Positions 20,712 to 34,873 of a stretch of DNA of 64,000 bases are shown piece by piece. The DNA comes from Cantharellus purpuraceus (taxonomy: Eukaryota > Basidiomycota > Agaricomycetes > Cantharellales > Hydnaceae): contig JALBUN010000006.1 of assembly GCA_025174535.1 (NCBI GenBank), positions 1,116,001 to 1,180,000 of the forward strand. The letters are read 5' to 3'. The notes under the pieces were generated by a model. The model was not told the DNA's origin. It did no database searches and saw only the letters and a list, made by a program, of their open reading frames with translations. A program made the translations under genes and the position numbers. Position 1 is the first letter of the stretch. Every line of letters starts with the position of its first letter.

Positions 20712-23700
20712 TCAAGCTGGACGGGCCGATGGCATAGGCGGCAGGTCTGCATTTGAATTTGAGTGCCGATCCTGCTGGGGTCGGTTTAGCTGACGTCGGG
20801 ATGGTCTTGCTCGTTTCTCTTGCTCGCTTTGCATCTGCAACGTCATAATTTGCATTTGCTGGGCTAGGAAGTCGGTGGTACCCGGTCTGGACATACGTCT
20901 CAAAAATGCGGAACTAGGGCTGACAGTGAAAACACACCTCATGCGAAGTATCCGCATGATCACCTCCGACCCATTCGTCTCCTGTTTCTCTTTCTCTTGC
21001 CTTCGCTGGCGCTTCTTGTCTCTGATAGTGCCCAGATTTTTCTGAGCGTAAACTGTTTTGGCCCGTTTCTTTGTCGTAGGTGCACGTAGATGCTGTTGCA
21101 TCATTCTCACACACTCTTCCATCAAAGCGTCTCTGTCAAAAAAAATCTGTCAGCACGAACATTGCAACATACTCATGACGTACGTATGCCAGTCGTAGTA
21201 CAATCGAATGGAAACAACATCACGATACTTCTGGTTCTGCAGAGTCTCCAATGGTACAGGACCCTCTCCATTTGCATAGAAATAGTCTCGGAGGAACTGG
21301 AGTTGCTTTCATGAAAGGGTGACCATGGATCAAGGTAATTCTACCCACCTTCAACCACTTAAAGACAATGTCCACCTCCTTATCAGAAAGTGGTTTCATA
21401 TCTGACGGTGTATCGGCTAGGGGAGGGACCAAAAGGCCTTCGATGACGTTGAGGATGACCTTCCACACTCGTGTCATAACCATCTCCTTCGTTTTGTCTC
21501 CTAAGGAGCTGTTGAGGACTTGCAGATTGGCGTCAAAATAATCGAATACTGGTAATATAGCCTGTTCAATTTCGACGTCGGTCAACTCCTCTGGCCGACG
21601 GGGGTTTGCTTTTTCTTGAACTTTTTCGGCTTCGGGTAGAGGAATTTGCACCTCGCTGGAACTATTTCCCAAGGCACGATACAAGGCTGTCATGTTTCCC
21701 AAGGCTTTGTTATAGTCCAGACTGCTCAGAGCTTTGTTGTAGTCCAGCCCAAGAACGCCTGCCTTTATGAGGGTCTTCAGCACATTGCGCGATAGGCATT
21801 GTGAAATGAAAGGTGCCATCTAGAAGGCCGAAAGAGTGTTAATGAATCGTGATGGTGCCTGCTCGTGTCAACGCACTTTGTCAATGAAGGCGCGGACCAT
21901 GTCTGTCTCGGCGCGCTTCAACGAACGGAAAGCTCGGCCAAAGTAAAACTGGATATCATCCTTCTCCCCTTCCATACTAACTCTTGTGAGCACGCGACCC
22001 TGTGTGTCGAGATCCAACCATAGGTCATGAGCTAAGAAGTCACCGAACCGGTAGGGATCCAGACAGAGATATGCTCGTCCTACAGTGTCATGTTTGCCGA
22101 GGAGAGTGTGGTCCCGTACGCTTACCATCACCCACAGGGCTGAATCAACGGACAAGTCAACAGTTTGATCCCCTAGAAACAACACGCGGTCAATCGAGGT
22201 GCCTCAGAGCTAGCGCTATGAGACTTACATCGAGGATCATTGGTCTCATAGAGGGTCCGGGTTTTTGCCAGTGTAACGGCGTTTTGGTCAGTTATTTTCA
22301 CATATGAGTCTAGTTTAGACGAGGGACTGGTGTCTAGGGGCACTAGACCCTCTGCCATGACAATCTTGATCGTGAAAAGAAAACGCTCGCGCTCCGTCTT
22401 TTCAGGTACGGGTGGGCCGTGTTCTTGTAAGATGCTGGCCATCTTGTCCGCTTGCATTTGGTTGTACATCTGATCCAAAAGATTCCGCGCAGACTCAATG
22501 TTGTTGAGTTTGACACACGACTGTGTACTGACATCAGGAGTGTTCGGATACATGCAGACGAAGTGACTCACAGCAGCAGTGAAATTGAATGGCTCAATCT
22601 TCTTTTCGCCCTGAATAGTTTGCTTGGCCTTTTCGATCCATGCTGACTGCTTCTGAGATTGAAGCTGCTCTGGCCGACGAGGATACATGTCTTCCATGAA
22701 AAGCTCCTCCATCGTGGAACAATAAAGCTCAACTCCTTTGCTGATTGTCTATATGATGATAAAGATTAGCCACTACCCCTGCTTACAGTGAGTAATGTAC
22801 CTTCGCCAGGGCTGTAAAGAAACGAGCATCTTGATACTCGTCAATCCATTCCAAATCCAGGAGGAAGTTGATGGGACTTCGTAAGGAGTCAAACAAATCA
22901 ATAATAGAGGAGCTGTGGCCTTCTGGGCCCTCTGCTTCGAACTATGTAGAATCATTAGGTCAGGAAACGGAAAAGTGTAACATGGTGCATGCCTTATCTG
23001 CAGCAATAGCATTTTGTACCCATTGCTTAGTTTTGGCATCGGTATTTGCTAGCCATTTCCGAACATAAGGTTCAAAATACTCCGAAAGGTCGAAATCAGG
23101 TGGGGTAGATCTGCAGGAATCCGTGGATTCTGTCAATAATAATCCATAGCACAGCGGTTGTACAACGCACTTGGGACAAAATGCCGAGTACATTCCAAGC
23201 AATGTTTTTGTTCGACGGTATAGTGAAAAGACGTCCTCGATTGGCACGTCTGGCGTGGGCTGGTTTTGAGAACTCTCCCAGAGTCGTTTTCGTGAGTTGT
23301 CGAGGTCGGTCAGGAACAATGGTATCTGGCTCTCGATGACTAAAGAGACGAGATCCAGTTGCCTAACATATCGCATTAGTCTAAAGGTGTACCTAATAGA
23401 TTTAACGAGGACACACCCAAGCAACGGCTCTGGAAAGCGCTTGTCAAGTAGTTTCGCTCGTTTCTCTAATTCATCGGTCATCAGAAGCAAGGGCAAGGCA
23501 CGGTTAACACCAAGCTGGGAGCTTGTCTCGTTGCTCTTCTCTGTGTAATGGTGGACAGCAATAATCCGCACACGATCCGCCAGCTCGTTGACGCGCGACG
23601 AGATGTCTATGTTGGAATGCTCAAGGAGGCCACTGTCGCGAACCTGGTCGAGGATGGAAAGAAATGGCGCGATGTCATCTCGCTTGAGCTTAGCGAGATC

Positions 23701-25643
23701 GTCGAGGGCCTGGTACAGCGCGCCAAGGAAGAATTCAAAGACTGAACCATATACAGAAGCAAGATAATCGATCTTTTTCGACCACAGATTAGTGAGCATA
23801 TGCACGCATGATATAGAAGACAAAGACGCACGTCTGCTCTTGGCCATCTACTAAGCTCAGTTTCCTGCATCGCCTTTTGGATCATTTGCAGACCCTCCGG
23901 AATGCACTCCAGTGGGACTTCCTCCCGTTCGTACATGTATCTGATAATGTCTACAAAGCATGTTACGCGATAACTCTGCGCAATGCGCCATCGCACTGCA
24001 CACTCGTTGATCACCTCTAGATGTCGCGGTGACAGTATTCCAAGCGAAACTTCTTGATCCTCGGGAAGAGTTGCCATGGCTTCTAGGTCTGCCTGCAGAC
24101 AGCGTTCCACGAGGCGCTTGTAGAATTTCTTTGGGTTGGAGGGAATATATGTGAAATGATGTCCCACAGGAATCTCATCATCGTCCGGGACAGACTCGGA
24201 TACTGAATCAAGATTATTTCCCGACCCAATGGACAAAGAATACCGACTGCTTATTGATGCTGCACGAGATGCCGGTGAATCACGCCCACGATCTGAAATG
24301 TAAGACTCGGGGCGTCCACTACTCGGAGGCTGAATGGATGATGGCCTGTCTGAAGGAGTCGACTTGGCAAGCTCAGGATTGAACTGGATCATGATAACCA
24401 TGAGCTGGGAAAGATGGGTCGTTTCAGTGTTCCGCCAACTCTGATATGCAGCTTCGGACTCAAAGTCTTCCCGACGACCCGGAAAGGTGGTTCCTGCGTT
24501 GATGTTCTTCAAACATGTCTACAGAGTCGGCCGTCAGTATCAGCAAGTGGGGAATAAACATTAGTGCTACCTTGAGATCAATCAAGGCCGCCTAAAACAG
24601 AAATACTTAGATGCTTAGGTTCAAAACTACAAAATAGATTGCAACACAACCTTTTCTGTGCAGCTCCGCTTCAGTGTGTTGATGTCACGCTGGACGTCCG
24701 GCTGAGATCTGCCAAACAAAGAAGTTATCGTCTTGACAAGCGGCACCTCAGTAATATTGACGTTGGGTACACCAGCAGACGAGGATGGGTCTCCGCCACG
24801 TGAAGTAGACGCTGATGTTGAATCATTGAAGGAATCCGGGGAGGTCTGTGGTGCTAACTTGGCAGTGTACAGATCCAGTCGTGCCGTCAACTCGGGTGTC
24901 ACATGGTGGACATTCCGGAGGCAATCTCGTAGGATGCGGACAAATTGAGCGATCTGATTGTTCAGTTCGATCTTCCAGCCATCACCAGCCAACTGAGGGT
25001 CCTTCTTCAATGCTGCCGTGGATGTGGTCGCAAACATCAATATGAGTTCCTCGATTTTTCGGTTCTCCTTCATCTGTCGTTTGAAAGTCTCATCCTTGAA
25101 TGAACCATAGAAAATGGCGATGGTTCGACGTATGTGTTGATCCGAAAAGCTATCCCAATGGCTTGATCATTCCAAGACAAACGAACAGAAGACCACATAC
25201 GCTGGATCCTTGCCCATGGCAATATTCTGCATCTTCGCCTCCAAAACCTTTAATAACTTTTCCGGAAACTTGACGCTCTTTGGACCATCTCGTCCGACAT
25301 CCTTGAACAGGTCACCAATGGAGAAGATGGAGTTTTGGATTGACCGCAAATGGTCTTTATGCTCCTTATTCTCTCCATTCACATTATGCAGCGGTTCCGT
25401 TGGTTTGGGTTGCATGAGGTACGATAGGTATCTGAGCGAAGGTAGGTCAGCGGGTTATCACGATAATTCTGTTATGACAAGTGAACACCTACGCGACTCG
25501 AAGAGCGTAACTATCCAATGGAAATTCAGTTCCACTGTTAAGCCGTGGCATTAGGGATGAACATACTTGTAGACATCGTCATCTGTGACACGATTCCTTG
25601 AGAAACGGCTAGATGCGAAGCTATCAAAGCTGCGGGAGGTCAT
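20712..25643 (-). CDS. Munc13/UNC13-like protein (MHD domains plus C2)
   Basis: Seventeen exons, complement(25567-25643, 25493-25534, 25201-25431, 24651-25149, 24571-24591, 23832-24518, 23417-23772, 23171-23362, 22993-23110, 22801-22941, 22572-22748, 22229-22520, 21877-22172, 21349-21819, 21184-21305, 20938-21132, 20712-20886), give 1363 aa. Fungal Munc13-like proteins (S. pombe Ync13 type) promote vesicle exocytosis at growing or dividing cell surfaces. Residues 1-400 are helical with a Ser-rich linker near 310-350. The MUN/MHD1 region follows (IDYLASVYGSVFEFFLG, TDELEKRAKLLDKRF, IESQIPLFLTDL), then FTAASCVKLNNIESAR. A C2 domain lies at about 885-1020 (FTIKIVMAEGL, KLDSYVKI, LWVMVSVRDH), then MHD2 and YFYANGEG...LYYDWHTDALMEECV. 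The tail is Q/R-rich. Intron 9 (22942-22992) has a GC donor. Intron 1 is unusually short (32 nt), so the first exons are the least secure. Three introns (23363-23416, 22521-22571, 20887-20937) are multiples of three without stops. Confidence 0.88.
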
Positions 25644-26754
25644 ATCGTATCAACAGACTGGGGCCTGCTGCGACGGACGTTGTCTGGGCGTCGTAAAGTA
25701 TCGCTGAGCGCAGTGTTCGAAGCCGAAATTCCTGGCGTTAATAGATGAAAGCGGTGTCAAGGGCACGGAGGCGGCCTGGCCTACACGACCCCACTACCGT
25801 CATCAGCGCCACACGTGCGCTAAGATGAGTGCGCCGCAGTCACCAGACATGTCGATCGACTCTCTTCTTCAGTGACAGAGCTACATTATAACTCATCAAT
25901 AGGTACTCCCTGCAGCCAATTCTTTGACGATACGCCAGGCGCGGGAGCCGCTGCTACATTTGTTAATTTTTGGCATGTCTTGCCTCAAACGCTAACAGTA
26001 CAGCCAAGGTCAATAATCCCAGCCTGCTGTCGCACCTTTCAACTGCATGCGTGGAGGGAAGATTCGTTGGACAAGTCCTGCAGTGTGTGCCCGTAGTCTG
26101 GCTGCGTTTTTCGATTTGATAATGATGACCACTCAAGTACAAGGTATACTAATAGTATATGTGTATTGCTCCTTAGCCCTAATGTGAACGTCCAATCGAC
26201 TACAGAAGGCAATTTTACCTGAACTTTGCCGTTGAAGGACAAACTCTTAATGCCTGTATGTCATTTTACCGCTCAGTCTCGTACGAGTTCATTGGTGGGA
26301 TGCGGACGCTCTGGATGAATGCATGGTGGGGGTAGCAATGAAATCACAGACAATGACATCAACCTTTTCATTTCTTCTAGGTTGACGCTAGTAATATATG
26401 TTTTCATGCATGGCCGTGTTAGATCTACTCGTGTTGGCACCTTTCTTCCCAATGCTGCAGTACGCCACATTGCTAAGTAAACATTGCTGTATCCTACGTG
26501 TATAACTCAAGCCACAGTGCTACTTGCATACAAAGTTTTAGATGCGCGGCCCTTCTGGTACATTTTGTCAATGACATCCTTTCTGAAAGAAACCACGAGC
26601 CCAAATCGGTCGATCGATTGCTATGAATTCGACCTGTCCACTTTGATGGTGTTGCATAGATTGTTTACCCCTTGTAATAATCTATTCGGGCATGGTTTCC
26701 AAACTTAGGTGCTACTGGTTGCACAAGTCGCCGCTCCAAGCTGTCCCGCTTGGA
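25644..26754. other. Intergenic, no supported gene
   Basis: Upstream region of the Munc13-like gene and of the ubiquitin-like locus. Only short ORFs without domains. Confidence 0.55.
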
Positions 26755-27440
26755 ATGCAGATCTTTGTGACGACCTTGATAGGCAGGCCCATTATCCTCG
26801 AAGTTGAGTATTCAGACACAATCGACAATGTAAAGGCGAAGATCCAACATATGGAGGGCATTTTTTTGGACCAAAAACGCTTGGAATTTTCTGGAAGCAG
26901 CTTGAGGAAGGCTGCACTTTATTCAGCTGCAATATCCAGAGGGAGAGCACTCTTTATTGGTAAGCTGATAGTACTGACATTCACCGCGATGGCTAATTGC
27001 GATGAAAAGTCCTCCATCTTTGTGGCCGAATGTGATTTTCGAAAACGCGCTTACGAGGGAGAAATTTCCCTCATAGTCAAGCCGTCTGATACAATGGAGA
27101 ATATAAAGGAGTCCAGGAGAGGAAAACATATTCGTTGAGCAGTAAGGTTTGATTTTTCAGGCAAGCTCCTTGAAGGTTCTTGCACTCTTGGGATTACAAC
27201 ATTCACCTCGGTACGGCTGAGTTTTCCGCTTACTGTGGTGCTGATAGCCGACTTCACTTCCGTAGTCTTGCTTCTGCGTGAGACCATGCAAGTCCTTCGA
27301 CTGGGAAGATATTACCCTTGAGGTCAAGTCGTTTCATCAGATGCCGTTGATACTGAGAAGGCGAAAAACCATGACAAGGAAGGAATCCCTGCGGACCAGC
27401 AATGTTTGATTTCCACTGGCAATCTAATCATAATTAAATA
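26755..27440 (+). pseudogene. Degenerate polyubiquitin-like locus (at least three decayed units)
   Basis: The first unit (from ATG 26755) reads [20 protein letters not shown] and continues [15 protein letters not shown], a clear but divergent ubiquitin N-terminal half with many substitutions in normally invariant positions. A second unit is recognisable from [15 protein letters not shown] (about 27064-27110), followed after frame breaks by GKLLEG and TLGITT-like remains. A third starts at 27287 as MQVLRLG, meets an in-frame stop within about 12 codons, and continues in shifted frames with [11 protein letters not shown] and [10 protein letters not shown] up to about 27425. No unit ends in an intact LRLRGG. 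Functional polyubiquitin is among the most conserved of all proteins, so this is best read as a pseudogene of a polyubiquitin gene. A short expressed ubiquitin-like protein from unit 1 (26755-27138) is an alternative. Confidence 0.7.
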
Positions 27441-28312
27441 AAAAACTATTTACAGAGGTCCCAAATTACATCCCTACAGCCATGTAAACGGACATTATGG
27501 AAAATAAAAAGCACACCTTCACGTTCGTGCAGTCATACGCTGGTCTAACAACCGCTCAAACATTGTGAAACATATGCAATCTAGTGGCCGGAAGACCTGA
27601 TGTTGGCCCTCCTACAGCTGGAGCTGGAGCTGGAGCTCGCATGAACATACTACAGCCCACCGATACTCGCATGTCGGTACATATTCTCAAGCTGGCGGGG
27701 TCGTAGTGATGAAAGGGCACAAATGCATAGGTTTCAACCATCTGTTAATTGTTCCTGGTAGTAGATATGTCAGTGAAACTAGAGAAGGGAAAATTGGGAT
27801 CCGAGCTCTCGTGAATCGGCTCTGAAGCTAGGTGAGTGACGGACTTTTCATGGTCGACAAAATAGAAGAGGAAGGAAGTAGGAACGCTGCATCTGTCTCC
27901 CTGAGAGCTGAATGTAGAGGGTCTTCCAAATGTCTAAATCGAAACCTGTGCCTTGTGTCCAAATTTAATTGATTGGAAAGTATTCAACTGCATTCAAATT
28001 GAACCCACATCGAAACGGACACTGGTAGTGTAACATGACTTCTGGTGGCAGCGTTGATGTCAGTGCGTCTAACCATGTCACCCGTAGCTCCAAAGCCTTC
28101 AGCGACGAGTGCAGTCACTAATGACATCGATTCGATCAAGTAGGCCGTGTAGATGCGTAGCGTTGAAATTTAGAATGAAAGTAAACTCCAAATGCTCACA
28201 TCTTCTCACGAGTCATGATCCCTCTTCAAAAAGTCACAGGAATACGTGAATAGCTCACAATTGTGGTGGTAGGCGTGAGAAGAAAAGCTCCCTGGTGACT
28301 AGAGGGTACCTT
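27441..28312. other. Intergenic with possible decayed coding fragments
   Basis: A short gctgga-type microsatellite lies at about 27614-27638. On the minus strand, 28036 down to 27745 shows a coding-like frame (CPFRCGFNLNAVEYF, then DIWKTLYIQLSGRQ) broken by one TAA at about 27965. An adjacent minus-strand ORF (27556-27741) begins VETYAFVPFHHYDP. These could be exons or debris of an unknown gene. I cannot join them into a model. Confidence 0.3.
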
Positions 28313-28602
28313 CTAAGGAACAACTTCAGAGTCTTTGCCTGCCGGTCCCGGCATGCTCGAAAAGCCTGCTTCACCAACTAGTGACTTCTCCCAGCAGTAT
28401 TTTCTCCACAGAGCACTTTCGAAGATGAGCCGTAAGGTGGCCCCATCTTGTAAAAGTCCTCGTTCACATTTCTGACACTGATATGGACACAGGATGCTGA
28501 GCTGTTCTATGAGGGCCCCTTGTTTGTCAGGATCTTGGCCTGAGAAGTATCCAATTTTTGATCCTTGATCAGTATGAGCTTTTCTAGGACATGTTTGTGT
28601 AC
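28313..28602 (-). CDS. 3' exon of an unrecognised gene with a Cys cluster
   Basis: An open frame on the minus strand begins at a probable acceptor (TAG before 28602), runs without stops for about 96 codons and ends with TAG at 28313-28315. It reads KIGYFSGQDPDKQGALIEQL, then CPYQCQKCERG (three cysteines spaced like half of a zinc ribbon), then LRLIFESALWRKYCWEKS, and ends KDSEVVP. Composition and absence of stops look like real protein, but I do not recognise the family. I could not find a matching upstream exon: the candidate donor at about 28675 (GTATGT) does not give a consistent phase. It may be the last exon of a gene reaching towards 29180, or a decayed copy. Confidence 0.4.
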
Positions 28603-29267
28603 CTAGTGTAGGATGTGGTTTTTATGAATTGACGACCGGCATTGGTAGCCTTTCACGTCCACGTATCCACATACTTCGCATTCCTGTTTGCTGCGCGGTC
28701 GTGAGGACGAGGGCCCGGACCTGGCATTGACGGTCCAACCGGCAATTGTTGCTAGGGGACCCGCCATCTGCACACTAATAACCTCATCTGCTGGCGAAAT
28801 GGGTGTCGTTGTCCATCTCACTCCCTGGTCATAACCCATTATTTTTGTGTTGATGGCATGCCTGTAGCGAGTGTCAAGAGTGTTATGGCATATACGAAGC
28901 AACGCACATATTCTGACCATCATCCAAGTGGTGCCTCTGATCCTCTGGGTTGACGCAAGAGACCAGTGTAGAAGCGAGACAATGCCACAGTGGTATCTGG
29001 TAGGTTGTTGGCTGGTGGCATCTTGTACGGATATCCATATTATACAATCATTTGTGTAACCGAACTGAGTGATACCAGTAGAAGTACGTATGTATGGCGG
29101 CGTACAACGACATCTAAGAAGAACCTGAAATATTGCTGGCACAGAGTACGAGCCTCTTTTCTCCAGTTGATGTTGGGCCACGGCAGCATTTCAAAGTTCC
29201 CACATTCGGTTGAACGGATGGTTTGAGCTCCCACGGTATTGAACACAGAGGCTATTCAATAATCGAA
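28603..29267. other. Upstream of the unknown exon and DHX35 promoter
   Basis: A 192-codon minus-strand ORF (28603-29181) covers most of this stretch, but it lacks domains and its composition is poor. Parts may be upstream exons of the unknown gene at 28313-28602. The last few hundred bases should hold the DHX35 promoter. Confidence 0.35.
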
Positions 29268-32189
<2,922 letters not shown>

Positions 32190-33434
32190 ACCACTGGTGC
32201 ACCGTTTAGTCCAAAGTCAGTTAGTGCAATCCTGCAGGTCGGGGACGGGTGCTTCCCATATTATTACTCTGTCTATGGATTGCTGTAGGTCGAGGGCCGA
32301 TTGTAATACTCTGAAACGCGACGAGAGTTAGATTGTCTTGCTCTCCACCGCCTTGCAACGCGTGTACAAGAGCATCACAGATTGAACGCAGTATATTTGG
32401 GAACAAGCGCTGTATTCCGTTACTGTTTGGCTCGCAATAGCCATCAGTTCTGTAGGCCATTAATTGAGAATAACACAGGCAGCTGCCTCATCATAAGTGA
32501 GTGTGCATCATGGGTGTTGACAGATGGTTAAAGCATGCGGCGACTTGAGATCACCTCTATGGATTATCATCTTGTCTCTCTATCTGCTAGACAAACAGTG
32601 GGAATGGATGGATGCCCTGTTCACGATGATATATGTATACGAGCACTGCACTTTCAGCTGGATGGTCTCCGGAAGTTTTGAGGGTGGGGAGGTATATATA
32701 TATAATACGGATGAAAGAGACACCATCATGAGTCTCACGTATGAGATACGTGTCTAATCTTGAAAGCTGAAGGGTGCGGCGGTGGGTAAGAATATCAACA
32801 TGATGGCGATGCGTGGCTCGCTATCGTGGAAACCACTAGTAAAAGCTGCTAACTTCGTGTAAATTCTTTGCACCATGCAAAATTGAAATTAATCTTGTCG
32901 AAATGCGCCTTTCTATGGTACAAACAGAACCCAGGTCAAGTTTTCAATTGAGTCAAGATTAACCGAGATTTATACATCAGTCAAAAGCACTCACTACAGT
33001 ATCTAAGCCCATTGTAACGGAGCATCGCTCCTTACGAAGAGCTCCCGCTGGTGCCGGCTGTGTCTACGTGCGCTCATTGACCATTCTGACGGTATGTTTC
33101 TCTTTTGTCTATGTTTCATTCCACGTCATCACCCCGTCGTTCCACATTATATTCCACACCACCGAGCCGTTTCTTTGTATTCCACAGCCCCATTTCTTTA
33201 TGTTCCTCAAGGCCGCTACCTTTCCTTATATTCCACAGACGCGCCACTTTATATTCATCACCGCAATCTCTCGGTATAAGCGCCTTGTTAGAAGACTACA
33301 AAAGGAACTTACGGATAGATAGAGTAAATCAGTTTTCCCCACTTCGAGTCCGCGACCTCAGGCGAAGATTCTAAGAAGAACTTACCACACCGTCTATCAT
33401 CCTATCTTCGAACGCGTCTGCCTAAGCTAAGCGC
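32190..33434. other. Intergenic; degenerate ttccaca-type repeat at 33115-33255
   Basis: No supported gene. Between about 33115 and 33255 the phrase ttccaca/tattccaca recurs about five times at irregular 25-40 bp spacing (after cgtcg, attatat, ttgta, ccttata). This opens overlapping ORFs in all plus frames that should not be read as genes. Confidence 0.5.
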
Positions 33435-33627
33435 GCAGAAGATACTTACACCATCTGTACGATTTGCACCTCTTTCAGCTGAATTTCCGCACCGAAAATT
33501 GAGCATCTAAGCCCCTGCCTGCATGTAAAAGCAATATGTAAAAAACTTGCTTGTGATTTGACCAACGGCAAGTGACACTAGTGCGTTTTAAAACTAGGCC
33601 TCCTGCCGGCGGCGATTGTTAGAGACA
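33435..33627. repeat. 193-bp direct repeat, copy 1 (3' of eIF1A gene)
   Basis: This copy is the same length as 34681-34873 and differs from it at about five positions. The two copies are in the same orientation and enclose the eIF1A gene. Confidence 0.9.
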
Positions 33628-33684
33628 AGATGCACCAATACTAACGCACCAGCGCTATAGTAAAACGAATGCCATTTCCCTGTC

Positions 33685-34371
33685 TCAGATCTCATCAATG
33701 TCCACCTCACCCTCCTCACCGAACTCAAATGTGCACTCCCCGTCCTCTTCGCCAAATGTGTCAGTCTCGTTGATCTTGGCATTCTCGGGGAGCTCTCCGT
33801 ATGCCTTCAGCGAGCGTGCTTCATCTGCCGTGTACTTCACAATGACATCCCCCTTGTCATCTTGAAAGTCTCTGAGGGAGAGCAGGATGATGTCGCCTTG
33901 ATTGATCCAGACCTAGGAGATTAGTGAGGGAGTTAGCATAGCATAAGGGGGATGAAAGGCAAAAATATACCTTTTTCCGCATCTTTCCACGGATGTGAGC
34001 TAATCTTTTCTCTCCATCAAAACACTGAGCCTCCAACCGACCATTTCCCAACATCTTAATAACTTGTGCATACTCTTTCAATTGAAACCTCATAAATTAG
34101 CGTCAAGACAACACGAATACCACAGGAAAGATTTACCTTGGCCATCCTCCCTAAACACCAATTCCCGCTTATCATCGTCGTTCTCATTCTTTCCTCTCCG
34201 CCTATTTTTCCCTCCCTACGAGCGCAAACCAGGTTCGTCGTCAGTCTAACCCCTTCTACGTCTCTACAAATTAAGCTTCGCACCTTTCCCTTGTTCTGAC
34301 AGACAGGTATATCATAAGGAGTTAGATCCCCATACAAGAAAGTGGGAGTTGCCTCCACATACCTTCGGCAT
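33685..34371 (-). CDS. TIF11: Translation initiation factor eIF1A
   Basis: Five exons, complement(34363-34371, 34284-34295, 34137-34215, 33971-34074, 33685-33912), give 143 aa, the canonical eIF1A length (human 144). eIF1A binds the 40S A site, promotes scanning and start-codon selection with eIF1, and docks eIF5B through its C-terminus. Visible: a basic N-terminal tail ([19 protein letters not shown]), the OB fold with [40 protein letters not shown] and KGDVIVKY, and the acidic tail ending GEVDIDEI, which is the eIF5B-binding motif. The first two exons are tiny (9 and 12 nt), and their assignment rests on the exact match to the MPKNKGK start and on consistent phases. The gene sits between two copies of a 193-bp direct repeat. 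Confidence 0.95.
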
Positions 34372-34680
34372 GTTCAATGAAAGTGCGTAATCAAGCCCGA
34401 GCTGGGTGTGTGTATAACAGCGCAACAGTGCTTCATTCTCCGCTTCATGACTCCAGAAAGCCCCGGCCGCTGGGAGATCGGTCCATGGACGCCCCAGTCC
34501 GTGGACCCATAACCCTAATGGACCCACAAACATCCCGCATACGCCCATACCACTCAATCCCCACAGCTGCCACAATCCCCCACAGTCGTCATTATCATTG
34601 TCACACATCATTATGGCCGTGACCATCCGTGTTCCGCCCATAAAAATGACTATATACTATGTTATTTTCCCTCTATATCC

Positions 34681-34873
34681 GCAGAAGATACTTACACCAT
34701 CTGTACGATTTGCACCTCTTTCAGCTGAATTTTCGCACCGAAAATTGAGCATCTAAGCCCCTGCCTGCATGTAAAAGCAATATGTAAAAAAATTGCTTGT
34801 GATTTGACCAATGGTAAGTGACACTAGTGCGTTTTAAAACTAGGCCTCCTGCCGGCGGCGATTGTTAGAGACA
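34681..34873. repeat. 193-bp direct repeat, copy 2 (5' of eIF1A gene)
   Basis: This is the second copy of the unit at 33435-33627. Both copies begin gcagaagatacttacacc and end gattgttagagaca. No ORF or terminal inverted repeat is apparent. Confidence 0.9.

Noticed and set aside
28603..29181. 192-codon minus-strand ORF
   Set aside because: No domain, and its reading frame does not join the downstream exon in a consistent phase. Possibly partly real but not supportable.
33068..33374. Three overlapping plus-strand ORFs rich in Phe/His/Ser/Pro
   Set aside because: All are translations of the ttccaca-type degenerate repeat in different frames.
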